DNA of 64,000 nucleotides from Gentiana macrophylla (taxonomy: Eukaryota > Streptophyta > Magnoliopsida > Gentianales > Gentianaceae), in assembly GCA_026214975.1 (NCBI GenBank), contig JAOBSW010000401.1, positions 1-64,000 of the forward strand, in the 5' to 3' direction. Under the pieces are notes generated by a model. It saw nothing but the letters and a program-made list of their open reading frames with translations. It did not search any database and was not told where the DNA came from. Made by a program: the position numbers and the translations under genes. Positions 46,354 to 58,864 of this stretch are shown one piece after another (position 1 is the stretch's first letter; each line of letters opens with the position of its first letter).

Positions 46354-49300
46354 CCTTTTGAATCGTATTCAAAACATTGACTATTTAATTAACCTTAAGC
46401 AATGATAAAATTAAGTCGATACTTAAATCTTACAATTTTGAAAACAACATTTCCAAAATTAGATGTGGTCATTCTTATCCAACGTTTGAATTAATCGTCA
46501 TCATATGACTAAATGATCATATTGGATCGTATCCAATGAGCTACCATTTTTCTTTAATAATTAAAGTCTTGGAGGACTCCATCAAATATGTAGTCTCCTG
46601 GACTTTAGCTACTATAACGAGATTGCTCGTGTTATTGCTTTATTTTAAAAGGATTAAAATTTACTTAACCATTCTTGAGAACGTTTCTCAAACAGTCAAA
46701 ATTTGGTTTTACTAATCGAGAATAAAACATAAATATAAAGTTTGCTAAAACTACAACATAAAAATGAAGATAAAAGAGTGTTGTTGTCTATACACGCAAA
46801 ATCAAATATGGTCTTTGGGATTATGATTTTGCTCCCAACAATCAACTACTCCCAATTGACTTTCAAGGATTTTTTTCAAAATCTTTTAGTGGTTGGAATC
46901 CTATCTAGTTGACTCGATCCCGACGTGGGCGATCGACCGGGTCAATTTCGACGGGTAGGTACTTTCTTACCAATCGCGTCTCTAACGCGACTTCCGATGG
47001 TTTGACTAGTCAACTCTTTGACAATTCACATCGCCTACATGTGATAGTCAACCTTATGTCTCTAAAATCGACAGTCTGACGTGGGCCAATCACCGCAAGA
47101 TTCTTAGTCGAGTCGTAACCCAAGTATTCATGAGATCTCATAACGATCATATCTCGATAATGACGATATACCCGTGGTAGGTCAACTCCCGACGTGGGCG
47201 ATCGATCACTTGATCCGAACAAAGGCTCTTCACCGTCATTGTATTATTGGGAGACATATTATAACTCGATTTTTGTTGTGGGAGTAATTTTAAATTAATT
47301 CACTTAATTAATTTCGAATTAATTCTCTTAATTAATTTATTGCGGTCTCATCATGTATATCTATCTCTATAGACATAAATCCTACACATTCATCTAAATC
47401 GTGCCTAGTTATGCATCTATCGTATCATATAAAATAAATACAAACACAAAATAAATAAATGCGTAAAGTAACCGGTATGATCATGGACTTTTTCCTAGAG
47501 TGCGGTTTCGAATACAACCGAGCGAAACCGCTGGTCACAATCTAAGGGTAGTTGCAACCGCCAATAGGATCTTTAATGCTCCATTCTCCAATGGGATCTT
47601 TATTTTCGTCTTTCTTTGGTCTCCATCTTCTCGCTCCATTCTTGTTACATTTAATTCTATCTAATAAAATAAATACACCCGCTTGACAGGGGAGCCAACG
47701 GGAATGAGATAAATGAAGAAAATAAACTAGGTCACGTTCTTCATAACGACCTAGGACAATTTTTAAACCAACAGAAAAATTAAATCATTCACATCTATCC
47801 TATCGATCGAGTCCACGATCAATCGGGGTCCATATAATCATATTATATCTACTATATCTATTCCATACAATAAAATCTTATGAAAAAGATAAAATTAAAA
47901 TTTAACTACTTGCGTCTTAATTAATCAATTAACATTTAATCTATTAAATAATTTTATCCAATCAATTAACTAATTAACATTTAATTAATTAAATGATTTT
48001 AATCGAAATAAAATTAACGATTAATTTTAAACCTTTTGAATCGTATTCAAAACATTGACTATTTAATTAAACTTTAAGCAATGATAGAATTAAGTCGATA
48101 CTTAAATCTTACAATTTTGAAAACAACCTTTCCAAAATTAGATGTGGTCATTCTTATCCAACGTTTGAATTAATCATCATCGTATAACTGAATGATCAAC
48201 TTGGATCGTATCCAACGTATGACTAATTCGTTGAAACTTATTTCAAATGATTTAATCATATCATGAGCTTCCGCATTGATCAATAATTAAAGCCTTGGAG
48301 TACTCCATCAAATATGTAGTCTCTTTGTCTCTAACTACTATAACGGGATTGCTCGTGTCATTGCTTATTTTAAAAAGATTAAAATTACTTAACCATACTT
48401 GAGAAAGTTTCTCAAAATGTAATAGTCATAATTTGGTTTTACTAATCGAGAATAAAACATAAATATAAAGTTTGCTAAAACTACAACATAAAAATGAAAA
48501 TAAAAGAGTGTTGTTGTTTATACATGCAAAATCAGAAATGGTCTTTTGGTTTATGATTTTGCTCCCACTAGTCAACTACTCACAATTGAATTTCAAGAAT
48601 TATTAATTTCTTTAGTGGACTAGATCCCATTAAACTACCGTCACCCCCGCTTTGGCTGGTGGGCCGAAAATAGTCTAATAGGTAGATAACTCTTTGTCAA
48701 TCGTATCTTATACGACTCTTGTTGTTTGACTAGTCAACTCTTTGACAATTTTTCATCTTATGAAGTAGTCAAACCATTGCCTCTAAAATCCAAACGACCC
48801 CGCATTGGCTGGTGGCCAAGAGAATTCTTAGTCAAGTCATAACCACAATATTCGTGAGATTTCATACAATCATATCTCGATAATGACGATATACCCGAGG
48901 TAGGTCAACCCCCTGCTTTGGCTGATGAGTTGGATCCGAACAAGGGCTCTTCACGTCATTATAATATGGGGAGGCAATTTCAACTTGATTCTTTTGAGGT
49001 GGAAGTATTTATGTAAATTAATTCACTTAATTAATTTTAATTAAGGTCTCATCAAGTATCTCTATAGACATACATTCTTCACATTCATCTAGATCGTGCC
49101 TAGTTATGCATCTATCGTATCATATAAAATAAATACAAGCACAAAATAAATAAATGCATAAAGTAACCGGTATGATCATGGATTTTTCCTAGGTGTGGTT
49201 TCGAATACAAACTGACGAAACCGCGGGTCACAATCTAAGGGTAGCTGCAACCGCCAATAGGATCTTTAATGCATCATCTCCAATGGGATCTTTATTTTTC

Positions 49301-49366
49301 TTTCTTTGGTCTCCATCTTCTGCTCCATTCTTGTTAGATTTAATTCTATCTAATAAAATAAAATAA
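46354..49366. repeat. Internal duplication of about 1.3 kb in the copia element
   Basis: 46354-47673 and 48032-49366 are direct copies at an offset of 1,678-1,693 bases. Both begin CCTTTTGAATCGTATTCAAA and end near TTCTATCTAATAAAATAAA, separated by about 360 bp of AT-rich DNA. Some stretches are nearly identical, and others (near 46900-47220 versus 48640-48930) are clearly diverged. Confidence 0.85.
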
Positions 49367-49469
49367 ATCAAAATTAAATTAAGTCTCTTTTGTTTCTTTA
49401 CTTTTGATTTCTAATCAAAATGGATGCCTTTGGTTTTCTAAACCAAAATGCATCTTCTTAAACCAAATT

Positions 49470-49850
49470 TGGTTTAGGCCTGGCCAATTTCCAAAATCAA
49501 AATTTTGGAAGTAGGCGTAAGCTCAGGCTTTACAAATCAAATAATTGAAAAGGCTGTGTCTATTCCAAATCAAATATTTGGAAATGCCAAATAATTTTGG
49601 TTTAGGCACGCCACTTTCCAAAATCAAAATTTGGAGTGGTGCAGGCCAGCCTTTTACAAATCAAATATTTGAAAGGGGCAGCCTATTCCAGATCAAAGTT
49701 CGGAAAGGCCAATATTTTATTTAATATGCCTGGCCACTTTCCAAAATCAAAATTTTGGAAAGGGCCTGGGCCTAGGCTTTTTCCCAAATATTTGGAAAGG
49801 GCCTAGATCTATTCTAAACAAATTTTGGAAAAACCAATATTGTTTTAATG
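49470..49850. repeat. Degenerate leader repeats with short palindromes
   Basis: Three to four units of roughly 100-130 bases carry CCAAAATCAAAATTTTGGA-type and CAAATATTTG-type palindromes, each near GGC-rich words (GGCCTGGGCC, AGGCTTT). They lie between the primer-binding site and the region where gag should be. Confidence 0.6.
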
Positions 49851-50219
49851 CCATGTGGCATCCCAATGGCCCAAACTATTTGAACCATTGGTTAGCCACA
49901 TGACACAATTAAACAAAGAGATATCAATCACAACTATCAACCATATTGAAACACAAAATACACAAAACAAAATTTAGGACCCATCAAAAAGATGCACCAG
50001 CCAACGTCGACCGCCCTAAGGGGGAGCCGCCGGTGCAATTTCCGGTGGGGGTGCCGCCGCCGATCGGCCGAGCACCCCAAAAGCCGCCCCTTTTTTCTTT
50101 CTTTTTTTCTTTTCGTGCATCGTTTTGCGAATAAAAAATCTTTCATCTTTTAATTACGTGATTTAAACGATAAAACTAACTACGCAAAATAACAGACTTA
50201 TTGCTTAAGCTCGAAGCTT
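49851..50219. other. Copia leader, GC-rich stretch
   Basis: It contains a GC-rich block (about 50000-50095) rich in GCCGCC words and then a T-rich block. Overlapping ORFs on both strands show no domain. It lies between the leader repeats and the primer-binding site, in the 5' untranslated region of the element. Confidence 0.4.
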
Positions 50220-50231
50220 GCTCTGATACCA
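50220..50231 (-). other. Primer-binding site of the copia element (tRNA-iMet)
   Basis: On the minus strand the sequence is TGGTATCAGAGC, a perfect match to the common initiator tRNA-Met site, one base away from the 5' LTR. Confidence 0.95.
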
Positions 50232-50232
50232 C

Positions 50233-50858
50233 TGCTAGGAAATCTACGCGGGAACGCAGCGGAATTCAAAATTTTGATTTTTTTTTACCCAAGATCGACT
50301 TCGTTTAAGCAATAAACAAATAAGCTAGAGACGGTGGTTACCTTGGTTGATTTAAAAGATCGACGCTTTGACCGTCTAAGGAGAGTAGTTCTGCATAGAA
50401 ACGCCCAAGTGTTCGGCCTCTAACGTTAGTCCACACGAACAGCCAGCCGGAATCCCATCATAGATTCCTACCAGAAAAATTTGGTTGCTAGACCGACTTT
50501 TTTTCTCTCTCAAAATCTCTCCTAAGAAGCTCTCTATTTTTTCTCAAGAACAATTAGCTCTTGAAATTGTGATGTACTAAAGAGCTAGCCAAGCCTCTCC
50601 TTTTATAGAGTGACCTGCCCCCTACTGTTCCCAACCTATTAGGATTAGCTTCCTAGTAGATTGAGGAGAAAGAAAACCTTTTACTAGTAAAATAAGGAAT
50701 ATATAATTGATTGATTTATCTCATTAATATTCAATATCTTATATTAAATATTTTCTCCAAGATATATATTGACAATATCTTATATTGAATATATCTTTAT
50801 CTTTTATTATATTACCATAAATCAATTCACACATGTGTATATATCACATATATATATT

Positions 50859-50922
<64 letters not shown>

Positions 50923-52158
50923 TTTGGAAACAACTATGCACATGCATATTGCACCACACGCTAGAAGCACATATATATATATAAATATTAATATCTAATA
51001 TTAATATATGGTAATACCATTAATTAAATTGCACAATTCAAGTGTATCTTATACACACACAAATTGCGCCACCTTTAGCCAACAAATTGGCATCCGGAAT
51101 TTTTCTTTAATTAATATAATACTATTATATCTTGTATTTAATTTATTCATAATAAATAAATACCACAATATTAATTTACCACTATAAACTTTATAGTCGT
51201 GAGATAAAATTTTCCTTATTTGGTTATCATCTATAACCACATTTTAATCCGGCTAGTTGTTCATATGTGCGTGACCCGATAGGCTTCCGAATATGTTGGC
51301 CATAGACACAAAGTGCAATTTACGAAAATGCCCTTCATGCCTAACGATCACGGGATAGCGTCTAGCAACACACCGTGACCCCCAATCATCGGAAGAGTCA
51401 AATGCAAAGACTACTACCTTTCATGTGAAACAGTTACCATGTAAATTACAATCCCATCGCTGTAATAATATCCATACGATCGTATCTCGAGTGTCAATAC
51501 ATTAACGATCGTATCTTATAATCTGGATATCATGCTCTCTTGGAATAACACATATACTCCCACTTTGCAAAGATTCACGAGAGCTAGACATTCTTTATAA
51601 GAAGGCCCTTTCGGATATTCACCCCTACTGATAGGGTACGCGATTTCCAGACGACCAAACATGTATACTCCGCATGCTTCAGTATCACATCCAATCACTA
51701 CCGCATGATCGCCCCGTGGCTAGGGGAAACCTCAATAGTGTCAAAGCATGACAATCCACACCGTGATGCCATGAAGACTCCGGTCCTAAGGATAATTACA
51801 CAACCGCCACATAGTGCGACACTTAATGTAAGTGGGTCAGTCTAACGTAAGCATTCTCCAATACACGTCCACGTACAGTCCAAGTGTCTCTACACTTCGA
51901 TAGACAAGATCTATCCCTGACCTTAAAGACAGAAGAAATCTAATACGTGCTAGTCTGTTTTTACTATCATTGCCCTGTTTAATAGTACATCAGCCTAGAG
52001 ACATTTAAGTATCAATCTTATTAAAGTGATTAGAGATCTCATCAACCATAATCGCCTATCATGGTTTCTCTATTACAGTCTAATACTAAGGACGTTATCA
52101 TATAACAATTCATAATTGGTTCGCTAAATGAACAAATATATGACAACAGAAAAGCCAT

Positions 52159-52233
<75 letters not shown>

Positions 52234-52310
52234 AACATTAAGAAATAGTAGCAATGATCGACCGGTCGGATCCGGTCCAACCCGATTGGGTTTAGGACAC
52301 TATTCCAACA
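50233..52310 (-). repeat. 5' LTR of the copia element
   Basis: 2,078 bp. A minus-strand TATA box lies near 50600-50615. It has (TA)n at about 50872-50920 and a longer (AT)n at 52161-52226 that the other LTR lacks. The ends match the other LTR. Confidence 0.9.
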
Positions 52311-52930
52311 ATCCAAGTTTGATTCCACTATCACATACCTATTCGCCGATCCCTTTACCTTCTCCGGGCGGGAAGAAGAGCTTCACCTACCGCCGTGCTC
52401 TTCACAGAGATCTCGCCTGCACCGCCCGTCAATGGCAAAAGTAAGCAAGTAACCCACGAGCGTGAGGGTCGGCTCGAACCCCATCATCGGTTTGGCACGA
52501 CAAAGACCATGATGACCTTCGTCACCTAGAGTTGAGGGTCACTAGGCATGCTCTGAGTAACCTCTACGAATGACACGAAAAATGGGCCAAGAGGAAGCCT
52601 GAGCCCGCTCAACAGGGAGTCAAAATAAAAGAACACCACGTCCCGTTCATCCTTATAACCTGCCTGGGGCACGTCCTCTCCCTCTAAAGAATGGAATTTG
52701 AACGATGCCATGTATGTTCCCAACTCCCTCAAAGACGAATTAAGGGTGTCGTTGGCCCTGATCGAACTCCAAAGGGCACAGATTCGCCCATCGCGAGCTT
52801 GCTGTAGCCTTTTCTTTTCGGCGATAAGCTAGCTGTCAAGGTTGTCCTGTCCTACTTCAATCGCGGGCTCCTAATCTCGCCCGGATGACCCGCTGCTGCT
52901 CGCTAGTCCATCGCCACAGTTCGAACTCTC
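52311..52930 (-). pseudogene. N-terminal part of the second Tat-type antisense ORF
   Basis: The minus-strand frame 52526-52732 encodes FFYFDSLLSGLRLPLGPFF and PSDPQL, corresponding to the GLRFSFDP and TQLAPN positions of the ORF at 10602-12683 (PF04195-like domain). A weak coiled-coil-like stretch lies upstream on the minus strand, with stops. The left end is cut by the copia insertion; the rest continues at 39600-41339. Confidence 0.55.
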
Positions 52931-54118
52931 AAAAGACATACCTGAAAACAAAAGAGCGAGATGGATGGTTAGTCGCCTAATATCAAGTGCAGGGCCGAGA
53001 TGAACGTATCCGCCCATATCAACACCTCGCCCCTCCTTCGTCACGGAAAGTGAAGGTTTTTAAACCCTAACCCTAGTTCTACTGGATGGGAAAAGAGAGA
53101 CTGGAGAAGATCTTCATTTCGCTGCTAAGCATTGATGATCCACCCCGGTTCAACCAAGAAAAACAGAAAAATCATGCATATACAGGCCTCCAAAGGACAA
53201 TCTACATGTTCATCTATCGAAAACTCAGAAAATCAAGCGTGTATAAGCCTACTGGGGGCAAAATCGATGACTTTTTCTTCATAAAAATGCAGGAAATCTT
53301 ACATGTTCATTGATTGGAAGCAAGGAAAACATGCTATGAAATTCAAATGTAGACAAATCTAAAAGGTTTCCTGATTACTTGGGAATATATAAAGAGAAAT
53401 TTGGAGAAGTGGATGAAGAACTGCCGGAAATGCTCTTGAGATTGCCGGAAAGCTTCGTACAGTCACCGGGAATTGCTTGTAATTTGAATACAAAGTTTGC
53501 CAAAAGCATACGGCCGTGGAGGAACCGTCCTTATATAGAGATCGAATAAACAGTCGCGACGCTTCAAAGCCCGAAACAATGATGACACTTCATGGTTTTC
53601 GAAGCGCTACCCTATTGAAAAGATGCGACCCCTCGCTTATCTACAATCGTCATCATAATGGTTATGATGTCGAGGAAACGCTTCGTATCCCGCCATCCAC
53701 ATGGATAAGACGCTATTTAACCCGTCACAATTTAAGCTCCCCATTACTCCAGCTCGTCCACTTTTCGGCACGGCGCCACTTAGCTCTATTTTGGCTAGGT
53801 CGCTCTGAAGAACTATGCCAACTAGCCCGCTCGCCACTTTGCACGACGTAACCCGGCCTGGTCACTATTAAGCACAACGCAGTTTAACAAGTCATTGCTA
53901 AGCACGTCGCTATCAAGTTGGTCACTAAGAAGCATCTCGCCCTTTAGTATATTCGCTTGTAAGCATATCGCTACTCGACAATGCCAACGAGCCTTACCCT
54001 ATTAAGTAGGTCGCTCCACAACAGTCATCCCGGCACACGGTAAATCTAGTCGTCGCCTTACAACTTTACTCAATGACTTTTATGTGTACCATGAGTAGGT
54101 CAAGGAGTAGGGGGCCAC
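52931..54118 (+). other. 3' non-coding part of the second gypsy element
   Basis: This is the stretch between the start of the antisense ORF and the 3' LTR. At about 53880-53970 a motif like AAGCAYMTCGC recurs several times. It ends with the polypurine tract AAGGAGTAGGGGGCCAC directly before the LTR. The ORFs have no recognised domains. Confidence 0.5.
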
Positions 54119-54756
54119 TGATACGCCAAGCTCTAAAAAGAGACTGTGAATGCCTAATTGGGCATGTACGTAGGCACAACAAGCATAGGGTCCCTGGCCC
54201 ACATTGTCTGCACCTTTATAAGCCGGATCAGGTCGGGCTTTAATCGAGCTCGCCCAACGCCTTAGCGATATTATGTCAATGAAAGGGGCACACGTGCGTT
54301 GATCTGCATGACCTTCAACTCGCATTTCTGGTCGTGAAGAAGCGAGGCCGACTGCCGCCCTCAGAAAGACAATACATGCACGGCTCGAACCAAGCCCACT
54401 AATCAGGCATCAGGAGTTAAAGCTCGATGGCTACAAGCAAGCAGTATGCGGCGGTTACCATGAAGCTCGTCCTATCAGAAGCTGCCACATCAGCCACGTA
54501 GCTAATCATGTTTACTGCTCCTTAATACACTCATGTAATTGTTGTCTGTTGTGCCTATAAATAGGTACACCGTACCCTTGTAAAGGACACGACATAATAC
54601 ACAATAACAGACAACCACTGCCAAATTGTCGACAGATTGCGCCTTAATTTGCATTCTTAATTTCCACATAATCTTCACAACAATCTTCATAAATTTCTTG
54701 ATTAAAAGCTAGATATCCACCACTAAAATCATATTATGATATTTCCGACAACATCA
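54119..54756 (+). mobile_element. 3' LTR of a truncated Tat-like gypsy element
   Basis: It begins TGATACGCC straight after a polypurine tract and ends CGACAACATCA, giving TGAT...ATCA ends. A TATA box (GCCTATAAATAGGTA) lies near 54555. Its orientation (plus) is opposite to the antisense ORF on its left, as in the complete Tat element. No 5' LTR, gag or pol of this element was found; it is cut off near 39600. Confidence 0.7.
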
Positions 54757-54942
54757 ACCTATATTTCATTGATTGATCAATAATTTTTTAATAGTGTTTA
54801 CAATTATCATATAAAGTAATTAATTATTATATTTAATAAAAAAAATTTAATTAGAGAGAAACACTTTTAGAGAAAAACACACTCACACTTTTATTAAAGT
54901 TTGCTTGTGTCATCAAACTAATAACAATTAACTTGTAGTTGT

Positions 54943-55447
54943 TGTAAAGTCCACATCGTTAAAGCAGTAGATTTTTCACCCCTATATAAGTGTGAGCCAT
55001 AAATGTTTTGTCAACTCGGGTTAGCCCTTTTAGACCAAGCGAGGACGGCGGTCTAAGCAGTTGCCGGACCATTTATGATTCATTTAGCGCTACCAGACAC
55101 AGGTCTGGGGGTGTTACAGAATGTTATCAGAGACGACTACTAGACGAACTATGCGCTGACCGTACAAGAAGATGGTGTAAGGATGACCACTAGTTATCTC
55201 TGGCAGGGACGATCCAGGAACAGTCTTGGCCGTCCTGGCGAGGACGCTAGTCCCTTATAAAGGGAAGAAATGTAAAGTCCCACATCGTTAAAATAGTAGA
55301 ATGCTCACCCTCATATAAAGGTGAGACATAAATGTCTTGTCAATTCGGGTTAGTTTTTTTAGATCAAGCGAAGACGGCGGTCTAAGCAGTTGACCGGACC
55401 ATTTATGACTAATTTAGCGCTACCAGACACAGGTCTGAGGCGTTACA
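54943..55447 (+). mobile_element. TRIM (miniature LTR retrotransposon)
   Basis: LTRs of 176 and 177 bp (54943-55118 and 55271-55447) start TGTAAAGTCC and end GTTACA, with a TATA-like CTATATAAG/CATATAAAG inside each. The 152-bp middle begins AATGTTATCAGAGAC, an iMet primer-binding site with two changes, and ends with the polypurine tract AAAGGGAAGAAA. The flanks GTTGT and ATTGT fit a 5-bp target duplication with one change. It encodes no protein, so it would need enzymes from another element. Confidence 0.9.
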
Positions 55448-55796
55448 ATTGTCCTCTTTCTTTCTATATGTTTTAACGTGTTTACACCTATATTTCATTG
55501 ATTGATCAACACAATTTTTTAATAGTGTTTACACCCATAGTGGATTTTCAAAAATAAAATAAAATAAATAGTGTTTACAATTGTCATGTAAAGTAATTAA
55601 TTATTATATTTAATTAAATAATTTATTTAAGGAAAACCACTTTTAACTAGAAAAATACCCATATTTTTATTATAGCAAAGTCGATAGATAAATGTAGAGA
55701 TAGTGATAGAGATCTCATAATAGAGATATTTTTTAGGAAATAAATTTTTTTTTTAGCCTACAAGCTTTAAAAATGTATCAAATCTTTTTATATATA
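55448..55796. repeat. Copy of the sequence left of the TRIM, then Helitron target
   Basis: 55485-55620 repeats 54762-54870 in direct orientation (TTTCATTGATTGATCA, then TTTTTTAATAGTGTTTACA and AAGTAATTAATTATTATATT). The two copies flank the TRIM. The rest is AT-rich up to the Helitron end at 55797. Confidence 0.7.
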
Positions 55797-55825
55797 CTAG
55801 AGGGAGTTGACGTGCGATGCACGTC
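55797..55825 (-). other. Helitron 3' terminus: hairpin plus CTAG
   Basis: Read on the minus strand: GACGTGC-ATC-GCACGTC (a 7-bp stem with a 3-base loop, at 55825-55809), eleven bases including its last spacer, then the terminal CTAG at 55800-55797. The next host base on that strand is T, which fits insertion between A and T. Helitrons end in CTRR preceded by such a hairpin. Confidence 0.9.
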
Positions 55826-58289
55826 TTTGCCCTCGATTTTGTTGTGTTTAGTGTGTGAGAAATTTGTGTTGCAGAAATTGTTTGTACAAAAACGATGTAA
55901 CAACCAGTGTTGTTAATAGACATAGATAAGGATTAAAAGTTACACAGTTACATAGGCAGGTGCTCTTGTAAAGTTCCTTAGTTATTAGCTAGAAATAAGT
56001 TGTGCCAAAATAGTTACAATTTTTTCTTTTTTTGCTCCTAGTTGCATTGTTCAGGAGCCTGTCAAAATTTACTTTGGTAGAACAAAGCTTGCCTGTTAAG
56101 AGGTAAAGCAAAACAATACCGAAAGAGTTGGTAGTTGGTTATTAGTTCTTTTCAAGGGGTTGGAGTTTCGCTTTTTCATAGAAATTTGGATCTTTGTGTC
56201 AAAGGTTGGATTGTTGTCGTTGTTGGAACCGATCTTGTTTGTGTTTATTGCAGTGCTGCTTGTGTTGCCTGTTGGGTTGGTGGTTGAAGGTTCTGCTTCG
56301 GTTGTGACTTTGGTGGTTGAAATCGCTTTGTGTTTTTCGTCTGCATTTGTTCCACCTAGGCATTTTATTGTATAGGATTAGGAAAGGTTTGTATGTAGAT
56401 ATTGAATGACAGTGTATGAAGGAAGAAAGGTGCAGAAATGTCTTTACCTGTTTCGTTCCTTTCTGCTGCAGTTAGCTGAGATGCTTTTTTCTCCACCCAT
56501 TCTTGGATTGTGTAACGTGTGAATTTGTCGTTGTATTTTTTTTGGTTTGCTCTTATCTCAGCTATGATTTGGCTGTTTTTGAGTTTGTTGCTTATTTGCT
56601 GTAGGTGATCAGCCTTTGCCTTTGGATACACAGGTGGTTGTTATGTCAATGCTAAAGTAGTTTTTAATGGTTGGAAGTAAGGGTAGGATAGATTTTGGTG
56701 TGTTACCTGGTTATCCATCATATGGATTTGTTCCGGTGTGCGATTGAGTAGTTTGTTGGCAGTTTCGTCGAACAAAGTTGCTGTGATTGTGCGAGATTGA
56801 TCGGTGAGTTGTACGATGACCTTGCAACTGTTGCAACAGAGTTATGATAAGCTACAGAAGTGAATGAAGTAAAAGATTGTTTGTGTTTGTTTGTGAATGT
56901 AAATGCTTTTTACTTACTGGGCGGTTGCCACCTGATTATCTTTGCAAGTAGCGCAGGTGAAAGTTTCTTTGGGATGTGCTTTTTGCGTTTGGTGGCATTT
57001 CGGGCATTTTGCGTATGTCGATTTTTTTGATGAATGTCATTGATGCTCATTGTAAGCGTGAGTGCGCCACCACTGTTGAAGTGAAGAGGTTAATGTTGCT
57101 TAGAAAGCAGAGGCGAATAAGGAAAGAATGGTGTGTAAACAGTGCTAATAAATCAGAGACATTGAAATGATTACCCGTTAAAGAAGCATTTATGATAGGC
57201 ATAATACAAAGTAGATAATATTGAAACCAATAAGCAATGGAAGAAAACATAGAAACCAAATTTAGTCACAGTAAATGTGGGGAAAGCTGTTATTTTACCT
57301 GAGTGTCTGGTATTATGTTTGAAAGCTGCGTTAGTTGGAGTGTTTCGTGGTGTTTCACTGTTGTTTCCAGATAATTGCGGTGCGGTATGTTTGCAATTCT
57401 AGTCACATCGTCAAGGTGATTGTTGAGCCTGTTCATGTATGCGAAGGGCATGTTAGTTTGGGGGAAGGCTGGAAAAATTAGTACCAAGTTTAAGTGCTAT
57501 GTGCTGATTATTTACCTGGCTTAATTGAATTAGTGAGTGAGGGAGGTATTTCAGAATGTGAGCTAGGGGAAGGAAATGTGAATGGATGGGACTAACCATT
57601 CTCGAAGGTTTGCGACCTCTGGGATGTTTGGGTTTAAGCTGACAAACGAGAAAGGGATTGTGGATAAAGACAAGCCTGCATCATAGTCACAGATGTTGTC
57701 TTAAACTTGTTTCTATTGTTAGTTTCTTTGTTTGAGTGTTAGTAGTGAATTGATAGTACCTGAGAAAGAAGTGGCTCTTAGCCCTTTGCATAGTATGATT
57801 GGTAAGTCATTCTTGGCAGCAAGTAACTCTGATCCTTGGTGTTGTACAAAGTCTCCCCACAAGGTGAGCATGAGGGTTTCAATGCATGTTTTTCATTTTA
57901 TGTGTTAGTGTCACAGTTTAAGTAGAATTTGTACAATGAATGTGTGTTGGCTCCTTACTCGTTTTGCACCACAGTGCATTCTTGTATCGGAGTTAGTTTG
58001 CCTTTGGCATCGATGACCCTCGGTTCTTTGACATTTGTGACTGCAGCTACAATATCTATTACATGGGAACTTCACATGCAGAGTTATTATATGTGGGTTG
58101 TATTGTTTAAAATAATTTTTCATGGCATATGGGAATTGTGAAAATAGTGGCCAGCACAGTGTGTAAGTAACAGGGAACCAAAGTTAGTACATAAGTAAGA
58201 GAGAAATTAAGTAGATTGATAGAAAAGGCAAGTTTACAGACGGAGTATGGTAATAAGGCAAATAACTTCACTCATTTTCTATTGTTTTA

Positions 58290-58720
58290 ATACAATTTTA
58301 ATATGGATACACTATCTAATTCAGTTTGGAATTATGAAGGTGAAAGCTACATTACGAAGTGGGGTTAAAAAAAATAAATGCACAGCTTTAACTAATATCG
58401 GGAGTTGTGTAAATTTTAGGGAAAACCATTAATTTTTCAAGCGAAGACAAAATGAGTAGGTTAAACTTTGTTTATACCTATCAGAATGCAGCAAAAATTG
58501 TACAGATAGGCAGAAGAAATTGGAGATAATATTATATTTTCTGGAATTTTTTTATGTGGTTTTAATGAGGAAGGGCAAGTTGGTTCACCTTGGAATTACC
58601 ATAGTCAAAAGCACACTATCCAATGGGGTTAGGTGAAATTAAATGCATAGGCTTAACTTATCCTTGGGGTGATGAAATTTTATGGCAAAACCATTAATTG
58701 TAGAAGTGATGGGAGTAAAA
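58290..58720. repeat. Diverged direct duplication upstream of the intronic gene
   Basis: Two related blocks of about 150 bases (near 58325-58465 and 58588-58730) share the order TTGGAATTA, ATGGGGTTA/GTGGGGTTA, AAATGCA, TTTAACT/CTTAACT, AAAACCATTAATT. The second ends just before the TATA box of the plus-strand gene. Confidence 0.6.
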
Positions 58721-58763
58721 GTAGATAAAATATTGTTCCAACTTATGTGTAAGTCAAAAACAG

Positions 58764-58773
58764 GCTATAAAAA
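58764..58773 (+). promoter_or_regulatory. TATA box of the intronic plus-strand gene
   Basis: CTATAAAAAG lies about 100 bases before the ATG at 58865, a normal distance for a plant gene with a 60-70 base 5' UTR. Confidence 0.55.
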
Positions 58774-58864
58774 GACACAATAGTGAACATTAATTTTCAC
58801 ACTGAATTGAAAATACTACGTAGCTAGTTCCATAGTATACGAGCAACATTTTTGGAAGCCAAAG

